From: Pseudomonas nitroreducens
GTDB taxonomy: Bacteria > Pseudomonadota > Gammaproteobacteria > Pseudomonadales > Pseudomonadaceae
Direction of reading: 5' to 3'
Length of the DNA: 64,000 bases
NCBI RefSeq assembly: GCF_014204515.1
Contig: NZ_JACHLI010000009.1
Coordinates: 1-64,000 of the forward strand
Every line of letters starts with the position of its first letter. Position 1 is the first letter of the stretch. Shown here piece by piece: positions 33,499 through 42,494 of the stretch. Position numbers and translations under genes: made by a program. The notes beneath the pieces were generated by a model. The model did no database searches. It worked only from the letters and a program-made list of their open reading frames with translations, and was not told the DNA's origin.

Positions 33499-34815
33499 AT
33501 GATCCGTAAGCACTTCGCCGGTTACGCCGCCACTGCCCTGGCACTGGCCGTTTCCGCCCAGGCTTTCGCAGGCACAGTCACCACCGATGGCGCCGATATC
33601 GTGATCAAGACCAAAGGCGGTCTTGAAGTCGGCACAACCGACAAGGAATTCAGCTTCAAGCTGGGTGGCCGTCTGCAAGCGGATTACAGCCGCTTCGATG
33701 GTTTCTACACCAAGAACGGCAACGACGGTGACGGCGCCTACTTCCGCCGCGCCTACATCGAGCTGGGCGGCACTGTCTACAAAGACTGGAAATACCAGAT
33801 CAACTACGACATGTCCCACAACTCGGGTAACGCTGATAACGGCTACTTCGACGAGGCTTCCTTCAGCTACACCGGCTTCAGCCCGGTCACCCTGAAATTC
33901 GGCCGCTTCGACCCGGACTTCGGCCTGGAAAAAGCCACCAGCTCCAAGTGGGTGACCGCTACCGAGCGTACCGCTGCCTACGAACTGGCTGACTGGATCA
34001 ACACCCACCAGGACGGCCTGGGCGCCCAGGTTGGCGGCGTCATCGCCAACATGGCCTACGTCGACGCCGGCGTGTTCTCCAAGGATGCCGACGACACCGA
34101 CGGCGACAGCGTCAAGCAGTTCAACTTCCGTGGTGTGTTCGCTCCGCTGAACACCGACGGCAACGTCCTGCATGTTGGCGTGGACTACGCCTACCGTGAC
34201 CTGGACGACACCGCCTTCGACTCCCGCATCCGTCCGCGTCTGGGCATGCGTGGTATCGCCACCAACGGCGGTAACGATGCTGGCGACAACGGCAACCGCG
34301 CCACCTTCGGCGGCGCCACCCTGAGCCCGGCCGGTTCCTACAAGGACGACTCCACCTGGGGTGCTGAATTCGCCTACGCCATCGGCCCGTTCTCCGCTCA
34401 GGCCGAATACCTGAAGCGCAAGCTGAAGGCTGACGCCGACGCGTACGAAGACATCAAGGCTGACGGCTACTACGGCCAGCTGGCCTACACCATCACCGGT
34501 GAATCCCGTGTGTACAAGCTCGATGGCGCCAAGTTCGACACCATCAAGCCGTCCAACAAGGAAATCGGTGCCTGGGAAGTCTTCTACCGCTACGACCACA
34601 TCAAGGTCGACGACCCGAACGTGGTCGTGGCTACCGCCACCCGCGACGTGGGCGACACCAAGGCCAGCACCAACACCATCGGTGTGAACTGGTACGCCAA
34701 CGAAGCCGTGAAGGTCTCCCTGGACTACGTCCACGTCAAGACCGATGGCATCCGCAATGCCAACGGCGACGACGACGGCAACGGCATCGTCACCCGTCTG
34801 CAGTACGTGTTCTAA
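33499..34815 (+). CDS. Phosphate/polyphosphate-selective porin OprO/OprP family
   Basis: A 438-residue outer-membrane porin. The signal peptide ends AQAFA (residue 25), followed by about 16 amphipathic strands and a C-terminal phenylalanine (LQYVF) for BAM recognition. [14 protein letters not shown] (near 54) and the FGRFDPDFG region (near 134-142) are typical of OprP/OprO trimers, which take up phosphate or pyrophosphate at low phosphate. AGGGGAA precedes the ATG. P. aeruginosa has two tandem copies (oprO, oprP); only one is present here, and which it matches cannot be decided by eye. A strong terminator follows. Confidence 0.9.
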   Translation: MIRKHFAGYAATALALAVSAQAFAGTVTTDGADIVIKTKGGLEVGTTDKEFSFKLGGRLQADYSRFDGFYTKNGNDGDGAYFRRAYIELGGTVYKDWKYQINYDMSHNSGNADNGYFDEASFSYTGFSPVTLKFGRFDPDFGLEKATSSKWVTATERTAAYELADWINTHQDGLGAQVGGVIANMAYVDAGVFSKDADDTDGDSVKQFNFRGVFAPLNTDGNVLHVGVDYAYRDLDDTAFDSRIRPRLGMRGIATNGGNDAGDNGNRATFGGATLSPAGSYKDDSTWGAEFAYAIGPFSAQAEYLKRKLKADADAYEDIKADGYYGQLAYTITGESRVYKLDGAKFDTIKPSNKEIGAWEVFYRYDHIKVDDPNVVVATATRDVGDTKASTNTIGVNWYANEAVKVSLDYVHVKTDGIRNANGDDDGNGIVTRLQYVF

Positions 34816-34850
34816 GAAAGACAGCGATACCGTTTGACTCCTTTGTGTGA

Positions 34851-34876
34851 ACCCCCGCCTCGGCGGGGGTTTTTTT
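34851..34876 (+). terminator. Rho-independent terminator after the porin gene
   Basis: ACCCCCGCC / GGCGGGGGT stem with a TC-rich loop and seven or more T residues, 35 bases after the porin stop. Confidence 0.9.
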
Positions 34877-34925
34877 ATGGGAGTCGGAAGGAGCTTTTTG
34901 CTGGCCCGTGGTGTAGCCAGCTCCT

Positions 34926-35000
34926 GTAGGAGCGGATTCATCCGCGATCGGCTGGATCTGGCGCCGGGGGCGGATCATCGCGGACGGAGTCCGCTCCTAC
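34926..35000. repeat. REP-type palindromic pair
   Basis: GTAGGAGCGGA...TCCGCGAT at 34926-34948 faces ATCGCGGA...TCCGCTCCTAC at 34977-35000, with a 28-base spacer. It is the same unit and orientation as the pairs near 143-214 and 32144-32271, and lies between convergent genes (porin and GNAT). Confidence 0.85.
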
Positions 35001-35013
35001 GCATCGTGCTGGA

Positions 35014-35478
35014 TCAACGCAGCAAGGGCCCCGCCGGCCGCCGCTGGAATTCGAATTCCAGCAACTCGTCGAACGGGTTGCCCATGGCCAGGCGTGTCCA
35101 GCCCAGCTTGAGGAGAAAGGCCAGTGCCCCCGGATTGTCCGGCCGCACGCTGGCCCGCCAGAGAGGGCTGCGCTGCAGCTCCGGGCGGTTCATCATCAGC
35201 GCCATCACCCGGCGTCCTACGCCGGAGCCGCGCAGTTGCGGACGTACCGCCAGATCGGTGACGAAGTAGAAGGGATGGGCCTCGTCCGGCAAGCGGATAC
35301 CCACCACCGCGACCAGCAGGTCGCCCCGCAGCACGCTGTACAGAGCCCTGTCGGAGTCATTGAGCACCTGCTCCACACCGTCACGGTCGATCGGCCCCAG
35401 ATGAGCGTCGAGCAGCGGATCGGCAAACCAGCTTTGGTACGGCAGGAAGTCTTCTACCTGGAAAGGTCGAATCTGCAT
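35014..35478 (-). CDS. GNAT family N-acetyltransferase
   Basis: A 154-residue acetyltransferase. The acetyl-CoA-binding motif A is VRPQLRGSGVGRRVMALMM (near 78-96, with RGSGVG), preceded by beta4 FYFVTDLAV and followed by the beta6-beta7 region PGALAFLLKLGW. Substrate is unknown. The ATG at 35478 has GGAG about ten bases upstream; an in-frame GTG at 35514 would add 12 residues. Confidence 0.88.
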   Translation of the reverse strand: MQIRPFQVEDFLPYQSWFADPLLDAHLGPIDRDGVEQVLNDSDRALYSVLRGDLLVAVVGIRLPDEAHPFYFVTDLAVRPQLRGSGVGRRVMALMMNRPELQRSPLWRASVRPDNPGALAFLLKLGWTRLAMGNPFDELLEFEFQRRPAGPLLR

Positions 35479-35623
35479 GCGGGCGCTCTCCGATGGAGCT
35501 TTGGGAAGTTTCACACTCGCATCTGCTGGGCGATTGCGTCAATCGACCCTGAGCGCTCGCGTCATTGAGGCCGCGCGCCGCCAGCACCTACCCTGCGGGC
35601 ACTCAACCCACCGGGAGTCGACC

Positions 35624-36763
35624 ATGCTGCGCAATCACTTCGAGACCGAGCACAACCTGTTCCGCGATGCGTTCCGAACCTTCCTCGACCGGGAAGTGGT
35701 GCCTCACCAGGAAGAATGGGAAGAAGCCGGCGTGGTGGACCGCAGTGTCTGGCGCAAGGCCGGGGAGATGGGCTTCCTGTTGCCCTGGGCGGAAGAGGAG
35801 TACGGCGGAACCGCGCTGAAGGATTTCCGCTACGAACAGATCATGTGCGAGGAACTGGCCGCCATCAACGAGCCGGGCTTCATGATCCCGCTGCACTCGG
35901 CGCTGTGCGGCCCCTACATCGCCGAATACGGCAACGCCGAGCAGAAGGCCCGCTGGCTGCCGGGGATCATCCGTGGCGAGAGCATCCTGGCGGTGGCGAT
36001 GACCGAGCCTTCTGCCGGCTCCGACCTCGCCGGCATGCGCACCACGGCGGTGGACAAGGGCGACCACTTCGTCCTCAACGGCTCCAAGGTATTCATTTCC
36101 AACGGCCTGCTGGCGGACCTGGTGATAGTCGCGGCCAAGACCGATCCGAACAACAAGCATGCCATGGGCCTGTTCGTGGTCGAGCGCGGCATGGAGGGCT
36201 TCGAGCGCGGACGCAACCTGAAGAAGCTGGGCATGAAAAGCCAGGACACCGCCGAGCTGTTCTTCAACAACGTCAAAGTGCCGAAGGAAAACCTGCTGGG
36301 CGACGCCAAGGGCGGCTTCTTCTACCTGATGAACATGCTCGCCCAGGAACGTCTGACCAACGCCTGCGGCGCGGTGGCCGGCGCCGAGGCCGCGCTGAAC
36401 GCGACCATCGACTACGTGAAGGAACGCAAGGCCTTCGACCGTCCGGTGGCGCACTTCCAGAACACACGCTTCAAGCTCGCCGAGATGCGTACGCAGATCG
36501 ACGTGGCCCAGGTCTTCACCGACCACTGCGTGATGGACCACAACCAGAAGAAACTCACCCCGGAGGTGGCTGCCGAAGCCAAGCTGTTCACCACCGAGCT
36601 GCTCTGCAAGGTGGTCGATGAAGGCGTGCAACTGCACGGCGGCTGGGGTTACATGTGGGAGTATCCGATCTGCAAGATGTACGCGAACGCGCGCATCCAG
36701 CGCATCTTCGCCGGGACCTCGGAGATCATGAAAGAGATCATCAGCCGCGGCATGAAACTCTGA
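35624..36763 (+). CDS. Acyl-CoA dehydrogenase
   Basis: A 379-residue flavoprotein with the three-domain acyl-CoA dehydrogenase layout. The first signature is MTEPSAGSDLAGMRT (near 126-140), and the C-terminal QLHGGWGYMWEYPICKMYANARIQRIFAGTSEIMKEII (split motif near 336-375) is the second. The FAGTSEIMKE loop fits the long-chain/MmgC-like type. GGGAG precedes the ATG. The adjacent racemase gene suggests they jointly degrade 2-methyl-branched acyl-CoAs, which is inference. Confidence 0.92.
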   Translation: MLRNHFETEHNLFRDAFRTFLDREVVPHQEEWEEAGVVDRSVWRKAGEMGFLLPWAEEEYGGTALKDFRYEQIMCEELAAINEPGFMIPLHSALCGPYIAEYGNAEQKARWLPGIIRGESILAVAMTEPSAGSDLAGMRTTAVDKGDHFVLNGSKVFISNGLLADLVIVAAKTDPNNKHAMGLFVVERGMEGFERGRNLKKLGMKSQDTAELFFNNVKVPKENLLGDAKGGFFYLMNMLAQERLTNACGAVAGAEAALNATIDYVKERKAFDRPVAHFQNTRFKLAEMRTQIDVAQVFTDHCVMDHNQKKLTPEVAAEAKLFTTELLCKVVDEGVQLHGGWGYMWEYPICKMYANARIQRIFAGTSEIMKEIISRGMKL

Positions 36764-36806
36764 AGGCGCGGCGCCCACGTATCGATTGAGCGAAACAGGA
36801 GTGCCC

Positions 36807-37988
36807 ATGAACGGCCCGCTCGCCTCCCTGAAGATCCTCGATTTCTCCACCCTGCTGCCGGGGCCGTTCGCCTCGCTGTTATTGGCCGACATGGGCGCCC
36901 AGGTGCTGCGCGTGGAATCGCCCACGCGCATGGACCTGGTGCGCGTACTGCCGCCGCACGTGGACGGCACCTCCGCCAGCCACGCCTACCTCAACCGCAA
37001 CAAACGCTGCATCGCGCTGGACCTGAAGCAGGCCGAGGCAGTGGAGGTGGTGAAGCAACTGGTGCAGGAATACGACATCGTCCTGGAGCAGTTCCGCCCA
37101 GGCGTGATGGACAAGCTGGGCGTGGGCTACGAGGAGCTCAAGGCGATCAACCCGAAGCTGATCTATGTGTCGATCACCGGCTACGGCCAGACCGGGCCGC
37201 TGCGCGACCGCGCCGGGCATGACATCAACTACCTGGCCCTGGCCGGCGTTGCCAGCTACACCGGTCGCCGTGAGAGCGGTCCGCTGCCGTTGGGCGTGCA
37301 ACTGGCGGATATCGGCGGCGGCTCGCTGCATGGCGTGATGGGCCTGCTGGCCGCGGTCATCCATCGGCAGCAGACGGGGGAGGGGCAGCAGGTCGACGTG
37401 AGCATGACCGACTGCGCCTTCAGCCTGCACGGCATGGCCGGCGCGGGCTATCTCGCTGCGGGTGTCGAGCCGGAGATGGAAGGTCTCGCGCTCAATGGCG
37501 GCAGCTTCTACGACTATTACCGCACCCGCGATGGTCGCTGGTTCTCGGTGGGCAGCCTGGAACCGCAGTTCATGCAGCAGTTCTGCGCCGCCATCGGCCG
37601 GCCCGAACTGGCCGCGCGTGGGCTTTCACCCAGGCCGGAAGATCAGCAGGCGCTCAAGCGCGAGATCGCCATCGAGTTCGAGAGGCACGATTTCAGCGAG
37701 TGGCAGGAGCGTTTCGCCGCGCTCGATGCCTGCGTCGAGCCGATGCTGTCGCTGGCCGAGGCCGTCGAGCATCCGCAATTGCGCGAGCGTGGCGTCGTCA
37801 CCCAGGTACCTAACGGCAAGGGCGGCGAGCAGCGGCAGATGGCCTGCCCGATCCGCTTCTCCGCCGGCCTGCCCGAGCCGCGCCATATCGGCGCTGCGCT
37901 GGGTGCGCACACGGCGGAAGTAATGGCAGAACTGGGTTATTCCGATGAGCAGGTCGCAGCGCTGAAAGCGGCGAAGGTCATTGCCTGA
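36807..37988 (+). CDS. CaiB/BaiF family CoA protein, alpha-methylacyl-CoA racemase type
   Basis: A 393-residue family III CoA-transferase-fold protein. The racemase pattern GHDINYLALAG (near 134-144) and LADIGGGSLHG (near 166-176) supply the His and Asp that act as acid-base pair in AMACR, favouring a racemase over a CoA transferase. It would interconvert (R)- and (S)-2-methylacyl-CoA so that the upstream dehydrogenase can act. AGGAG precedes the ATG by six bases, 43 bases after the dehydrogenase stop, so they form an operon. Confidence 0.88.
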   Translation: MNGPLASLKILDFSTLLPGPFASLLLADMGAQVLRVESPTRMDLVRVLPPHVDGTSASHAYLNRNKRCIALDLKQAEAVEVVKQLVQEYDIVLEQFRPGVMDKLGVGYEELKAINPKLIYVSITGYGQTGPLRDRAGHDINYLALAGVASYTGRRESGPLPLGVQLADIGGGSLHGVMGLLAAVIHRQQTGEGQQVDVSMTDCAFSLHGMAGAGYLAAGVEPEMEGLALNGGSFYDYYRTRDGRWFSVGSLEPQFMQQFCAAIGRPELAARGLSPRPEDQQALKREIAIEFERHDFSEWQERFAALDACVEPMLSLAEAVEHPQLRERGVVTQVPNGKGGEQRQMACPIRFSAGLPEPRHIGAALGAHTAEVMAELGYSDEQVAALKAAKVIA

Positions 37989-37994
37989 GCGGCA

Positions 37995-38492
37995 TCACTC
38001 GCGGCGGGTTTCGCCGGTGAAGATCAGCGTCGCGCGGCAACGCCGGCAGTAGTAGCGGCGGCCCTGGGCGACCAGGTTGTGGCGCTGGGCGGAGAAGGGG
38101 AATTCATTGCCCTCGCCGCAGTGGCAGCGATACAGGTAGCGGGTGGCGCGGCGGCGCTTGATCTCATAGGTGTGGCAGCGATCCGGCGGCAGGCCGTAGA
38201 TGCCGCGCATGATCAGCTGCCACTCCTCGCCGTGGGGGCGGATGCGTGGGCCAAACATCTGGTGGGCAATCAGGTGGGCCACTTCGTGTGCCACGGTCTG
38301 CTGCAGGAAGTGTTCGTGGTTTTCCCGGTACAGCTGCGGGTTGAAGCGCAGCAGGTTTTCATCCAGGTGGGCGACGCCGGCCTTCTGGCCGCGTAGCCGG
38401 AAGCTCACTTCCGGGCGGGGAAAGTGCCGCTGGAAGAAGGCTTCGGCCTGCTGGTAGCAGGCTTCGACGCGAGCGTTGAGCTGTTCAGGCAT
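37995..38492 (-). CDS. sprT: SprT family zinc metalloprotease
   Basis: A 165-residue SprT-like protein. The zincin motif HEVAHLIAH (near 69-77) is intact and a C-terminal treble-clef-like pair of CxxC (YRCHCGEG and YYCRRCRA, near 116 and 148) completes the SprT-like domain. Members are related to SPRTN, the DNA-protein crosslink protease, but the bacterial role is undefined. ATG at 38492 has GGAGA about ten bases upstream. It is convergent with the racemase gene, six bases apart. Confidence 0.9.
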   Translation of the reverse strand: MPEQLNARVEACYQQAEAFFQRHFPRPEVSFRLRGQKAGVAHLDENLLRFNPQLYRENHEHFLQQTVAHEVAHLIAHQMFGPRIRPHGEEWQLIMRGIYGLPPDRCHTYEIKRRRATRYLYRCHCGEGNEFPFSAQRHNLVAQGRRYYCRRCRATLIFTGETRRE

Positions 38493-38620
38493 ACAGTGGT
38501 TCTCCGACGGGGGCAGATTATGCCGCAGTCGAAGCGCGGGTGGAGGATTTCTCGCGGCCGCTCGTCCGGGGCGCAGCTTCAGGCAAGCCGGGCGAGTTTC
38601 AGGCAAGCGCGCAAAAGAAA

Positions 38621-38645
38621 ACCGGGCCGCTGGGGCCCGGTTTTT
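38621..38645 (-). terminator. Rho-independent terminator for the Yip1 gene
   Basis: ACCGGGCC / GGCCCGGT stem with a GCTGG loop. On the minus strand it is followed by TTTTCTTTT; on the plus strand by T5. It lies 17 bases past the Yip1-family stop and may be bidirectional. Confidence 0.82.
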
Positions 38646-38661
38646 CGTTCATCTAGCGCTA

Positions 38662-39258
38662 TCAGGTGTATTCCGGGCCGACGCCGCTGCCCCAGAGGAT
38701 GACCGACAGGGCCATCATCGCCACCAGCACCACCAGTCCTACCGCCAGCACCGAGCTGGAGAACAGGAAGCCTTCATCCCTGGGAATGTTCATGAAGGTC
38801 GGGATGCCGACGTAGAGCAGGTAGACCGTGTAGCAGATCGCGGCGGTGCCGATGATCATGCCCAGCCACAGGTGCGGGTAGAGCGCCGCCAGGCCGCCGA
38901 TGAACAGCGGGGTGGCGGTATATGCGGCGAACACGATGCATTGGGTCAGCGATGGCGACGCGTCGTAGGTGCGGGCCATCCAGTGGATGAAGGCGCCCAT
39001 CACGGCGACGCCGGCGAGCATGGCGATGTAGGTCATGATGGTCAGCTGGATCGCACTGGCGGCCGTCAGCTTGACCGGTCCCGCATTGCCCAATACCCAG
39101 CCGACCTGCGTAGTGCCGATGTAGGCGGAAATGACCGGGATGGCAGCGAGGATCAGGACGTGGGTCAGGTACATGTGGCTGATGGATTCTTCCTCGCCAC
39201 GGATGTCCTGCCATTCCTGATCGGGATGGGTGAAGAGCCCCCACACATGATGGATCAT
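38662..39258 (-). CDS. Yip1 family inner-membrane protein
   Basis: A 198-residue protein with five predicted membrane helices (from about 30 to the C-terminus) preceded by a short cytoplasmic N-terminus with the typical VWGLFTHPDQEW. Bacterial Yip1-domain proteins are widespread and of unknown function. GAGGAGA precedes the ATG by nine bases. A TATACT near 39365 (minus strand) could be its -10. It appears monocistronic. Confidence 0.85.
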   Translation of the reverse strand: MIHHVWGLFTHPDQEWQDIRGEEESISHMYLTHVLILAAIPVISAYIGTTQVGWVLGNAGPVKLTAASAIQLTIMTYIAMLAGVAVMGAFIHWMARTYDASPSLTQCIVFAAYTATPLFIGGLAALYPHLWLGMIIGTAAICYTVYLLYVGIPTFMNIPRDEGFLFSSSVLAVGLVVLVAMMALSVILWGSGVGPEYT

Positions 39259-39418
39259 GTCAGCATTCTCCTCTTCTTATAGAAGGTCGCCCCCCAGCAA
39301 GGCGCCGAATACGCGTAGCCAGCGTCATCCGGTGCCTGGCCGACTAATGCGACCTTAAGTCGCAGTATAGGAATGGCTGCATGCCACGTCGTCCGTGGGT
39401 TTAGAGCAAATGGAAGTT

Positions 39419-40015
39419 TCACGGGCGGCTGTAATAGCGCTCCAGAATTTCCATGGCCTTGTTGATCGACTGCAGCCGCGTGGTGCTGCCGCCCCGATCC
39501 GGATGGTGCTGGCTCACCAGCTGGCGGTAGCGCAGCTTGATCAGCGCGTAGTCCACCGGGCCATCCTCCAGCTCGAACAGGGCCAGCGCCGCGGCCTTTT
39601 CCTCGTTGCCCTGCATACGCGTCCAGAAGCTTTCCAGCAGCTTCTCCACGTCGCGCTCGGTGGTTTCCTTCAGGTTCTTCTCGTCCAGATAGTAGCTGCG
39701 CAGGGCATCCTGTTCGCCGAGTGCCTGCACGCCGCTCATATAAGGAGAGAGCCGGATCTGCAGCGGGCCGATCTCCAGGTGCGCCGAGTTCTCCTCCCAG
39801 AGCCTGTCCCGCAGGCGGTACAGTGCGTTGAAGACCAGAAAATGGGTGCGAAACAGCACCAGCTTGTCAGTCAGCGGCAGGTTGGGCACGTGGGTGGAAT
39901 GCCGCGCCTTGAGCTGCTGGATCAGCTGGAATTCAGAGATTCCTTCAGATGCTTCCTGCAGCAGCTGCAGGAGCTGGCCGGCAAGGTCGAGGGAAGGATC
40001 GAGGTCGGGCGTCAT
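39419..40015 (-). CDS. DnaJ-related protein with C-terminal J domain
   Basis: A 198-residue protein with an N-terminal DNA-J-related domain (about 5-120) and a J domain at the C-terminus whose key motif SQHHPDRGGS (near 168-177) contains HPD, needed to stimulate DnaK. This combination is typical of gammaproteobacterial djlA-unrelated J proteins of undefined client. It is divergent from ttcA across about 100 bases. Confidence 0.88.
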   Translation of the reverse strand: MTPDLDPSLDLAGQLLQLLQEASEGISEFQLIQQLKARHSTHVPNLPLTDKLVLFRTHFLVFNALYRLRDRLWEENSAHLEIGPLQIRLSPYMSGVQALGEQDALRSYYLDEKNLKETTERDVEKLLESFWTRMQGNEEKAAALALFELEDGPVDYALIKLRYRQLVSQHHPDRGGSTTRLQSINKAMEILERYYSRP

Positions 40016-40116
40016 GCTGTCAGATTAGCAGTAGGCCGATAGAGGGGCTGGGGTATGCGTCGCTTTGCGCGTAAAATGACCGGCTTTTCGTCTTGCCCTT
40101 CGGATTCCAGAGCACC

Positions 40117-40944
40117 ATGGCCAGCACCCTTTCGGTCAACCAGAACAAACTGCAGAAACGCCTGCGCCGCCAGGTTGGCGAAGCGGTCACCGACTTCAAC
40201 ATGATCGAGGACGGCGACAAGGTGATGGTCTGCCTGTCCGGCGGCAAGGACAGCTACACCCTGCTGGACATCCTGCTGTACCTGCAGAAGGTGGCGCCGA
40301 TCCAGTTCGAGATCGTCGCTGTGAACATGGACCAGAAGCAGCCGGGCTTCCCCGAGCACGTGCTGCCGGCGTACCTGGAGTCCATTGGCGTGCAGTACCA
40401 CATCATCGAGAAGGACACCTACTCGGTGGTGAAGGAGAAGATCCCGGAGGGCAAGACCACTTGCTCGCTGTGTTCGCGCCTGCGCCGTGGCACCCTCTAT
40501 ACCTACGCCGACGAGATCGGTGCAACCAAGATGGCGCTGGGACACCACCGTGATGACATCCTGGAAACCTTCTTCCTTAATATGTTCTACGGCGGCACGC
40601 TCAAGGCCATGCCGCCCAAGCTGCTGTCGGACGACGGCCGCAACGTGGTGATCCGCCCGCTGGCGTACTGCAACGAGAAGGACATCGAGGCCTATTCGGT
40701 GCTCAAGGAATTCCCGATCATCCCGTGCAACCTATGCGGCTCGCAGGAGAACCTGCAGCGCCAGGTGGTCAAGGAGATGCTGCTGGACTGGGAACGCAAG
40801 TCGCCCGGCCGTACCGAGATCATGTTCCGCGCGCTGCAGAACGTGGTGCCATCGCAACTGGCGGACCGCAACCTGTTCGACTTCAACAGCCTGCGCATCG
40901 ATGAGACCGCGACTCCGCGCTTCCTCGACGTGATGAATCTGTAA
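40117..40944 (+). CDS. ttcA: tRNA 2-thiocytidine synthetase TtcA
   Basis: A 275-residue ATP-dependent enzyme that thiolates cytidine 32 of tRNA. The PP-loop SGGKDS is at about 42-47, and two CxxC motifs (CSLC near 114-117 and CNLC near 205-208) hold the [4Fe-4S] cluster with GHHRDD between them. Length is normal. I start at the ATG at 40117; an upstream TTG at 40093 is less conserved. The Tag-like gene follows after 19 bases. Confidence 0.96.
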   Translation: MASTLSVNQNKLQKRLRRQVGEAVTDFNMIEDGDKVMVCLSGGKDSYTLLDILLYLQKVAPIQFEIVAVNMDQKQPGFPEHVLPAYLESIGVQYHIIEKDTYSVVKEKIPEGKTTCSLCSRLRRGTLYTYADEIGATKMALGHHRDDILETFFLNMFYGGTLKAMPPKLLSDDGRNVVIRPLAYCNEKDIEAYSVLKEFPIIPCNLCGSQENLQRQVVKEMLLDWERKSPGRTEIMFRALQNVVPSQLADRNLFDFNSLRIDETATPRFLDVMNL

Positions 40945-40963
40945 GACCTCGCAAGGACGCCCG

Positions 40964-41635
40964 ATGCGCGATTACCAGTGGCTGTACGAATACTGCCTGA
41001 ACCGTTTCGGCTCGGTCCAAGCGCTGGAGGCTCGCCTGCCGCAGGCCAGGTCGGCGGCTGAGCTGATGGCGGTTGGCGACGATCGCTACCTGTCTTTGCT
41101 CAGCCTGCGAGTCTTTCGCGCGGGTTTGAAACACAGCCTGGTGGACGCCAAATGGCCGGCCTTCGAGGAAGTCTTCTTCGGTTTCGATCCGGAGAAGGTC
41201 GTGCTGATGGGCGGCGAGCGCCTGGAAAACCTGATGCAGGATGCCCGACTGATCCGTCACCTGGGCAAGCTCAAGAGTGTGCCGCGCAACGCGCAGATGG
41301 TCCTGGACATCGCCCGTGAATACGGCAGCTTCGGCAAGCTGCTGGCGGGCTGGCCGTCCAGCGATATCGTCGGCCTGTGGAAGCTGCTGGCCAAGCGTGG
41401 CAACCAGATGGGCGGGATGTCCGCGCCGCGTTTCCTGCGCATGGCAGGCAAGGACACGTTCGTTCTTGGCGATGACGTGGTCGCGGCACTCAAGGCCCAG
41501 GAGATCGTCGACAAAGCGCCCACCAGCCAGAAAGACTTGGCCCAGGTGCAGGCGGCGTTCAATCAATGGCAGGAACAAAGCGGCCGTCCGCTGTGCCATA
41601 TTTCGATGATGCTGGCGTTGACCGTCAACCATTGA
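40964..41635 (+). CDS. DNA-3-methyladenine glycosylase I (Tag)-like protein
   Basis: A 223-residue protein whose middle part resembles the Adenine_glyco family: VFRAGLKHSLVDAKWPAFEEVFFGFDPEKV (split motif near 47-76) aligns with the Tag pattern of a helix then FDPxKV. The zinc ligands of E. coli Tag (an N-terminal Cys/His and C-terminal HxxxC) are not evident, so it may have diverged in function. AGGACG precedes the ATG. It lies between ttcA and the sirtuin gene and is probably co-transcribed with both. Confidence 0.75.
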   Translation: MRDYQWLYEYCLNRFGSVQALEARLPQARSAAELMAVGDDRYLSLLSLRVFRAGLKHSLVDAKWPAFEEVFFGFDPEKVVLMGGERLENLMQDARLIRHLGKLKSVPRNAQMVLDIAREYGSFGKLLAGWPSSDIVGLWKLLAKRGNQMGGMSAPRFLRMAGKDTFVLGDDVVAALKAQEIVDKAPTSQKDLAQVQAAFNQWQEQSGRPLCHISMMLALTVNH

Positions 41636-41654
41636 CCTGAGCGGAGGAGGGCGC

Positions 41655-42419
41655 ATGGACTCGGCCATTGAACGTACCGGAGCGGCACTGGCCCGCGCCG
41701 AACGAATCTTGGTCATCACCGGCGCAGGCCTGTCTGCCGACTCCGGCATGCCCACCTATCGCGGCCTCGGTGGGCTCTACAACGGCCAGACAGCGGAAGG
41801 CATCCCCATCGAAGTGGCGATTTCCGGCCCGATGCTGCGGAAGGACCCGGCGCTGTGCTGGAAGTACCTGGCCGAGTTGGGCAAGGCCTGCCTGAATGCT
41901 CAGCCCAATGCAGGTCATGCGGCTATCGCCGAGTTGCAGCGACGCAAACCTGAGTGCTGGGTGCTGACGCAGAACATCGACGGTTTCCATCGCCGGGCCG
42001 GCTCGCCTGCAGAACGCCTGATCGAGATCCATGGCGAGCTGGCGCCGCTGTACTGCCAGTCGTGCGGGCTGGAAAGTACTGAACTGGCTGGGCACCTGCT
42101 TCCGCCGCTACCGCCCAAATGCGCACGCTGCGCCGGCGTACTGCGTCCGCCGGTGGTGCTGTTCGAGGAGAGGCTGCCCGAAGAGGCTATCGACTCGCTC
42201 TACGCGCAATTGCGCAAAGGATTCGATGCTGTACTGCTGGTGGGGACCACCGCGAGCTTCCCCTACATCATCGAGCCGGTACTGCGTACTCGCGATGCCG
42301 GAGGCTTCACCGCCGAGGTGAATCCGGGGCTGACCGACCTCAGTTCAGTGGTCGAAGAAAGAATGGTGGGTCGAGCCTTAGACATTATGCCGCGCCTGCT
42401 GAGTCACATTCCGCGATAA
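41655..42419 (+). CDS. Sir2 family NAD-dependent protein deacetylase
   Basis: A 254-residue sirtuin. The NAD-binding motif GAGLSADSGMPTYRG (near 20-34), TQNIDGFHRRAG (near 106-117), catalytic His in IEIHGEL (near 125) and the zinc site of two CxxC pairs (YCQSC, PKCARC) are all present. It removes acyl groups from lysines in bacterial proteins. GGAGGAG precedes the ATG, 19 bases after the Tag-like gene. The name cobB is often used for this family; I leave the symbol empty to avoid confusion with the cobalamin gene cobB at 59497. Confidence 0.93.
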   Translation: MDSAIERTGAALARAERILVITGAGLSADSGMPTYRGLGGLYNGQTAEGIPIEVAISGPMLRKDPALCWKYLAELGKACLNAQPNAGHAAIAELQRRKPECWVLTQNIDGFHRRAGSPAERLIEIHGELAPLYCQSCGLESTELAGHLLPPLPPKCARCAGVLRPPVVLFEERLPEEAIDSLYAQLRKGFDAVLLVGTTASFPYIIEPVLRTRDAGGFTAEVNPGLTDLSSVVEERMVGRALDIMPRLLSHIPR

Positions 42420-42494
42420 AAAACTTGCATTGCCTCCATTGAGAGGGCAAATTAGCCCGCTACTAAATGGAACTAATGAGACACGGTCGTGCCC

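Noticed and set aside
143..35000. Possible CRISPR arrays from the repeated GTAGGAGCGGA...TCCGCGAT units
   Set aside because: Units are in inverted pairs, widely separated, with unlike spacing and no regular spacers, and no cas genes are present. They are REP-type palindromes.
42420..42494. Rho-independent terminator after the sirtuin gene
   Set aside because: A partial GCCTC/GAGGGC pairing is seen but without continuous stem or T-run.
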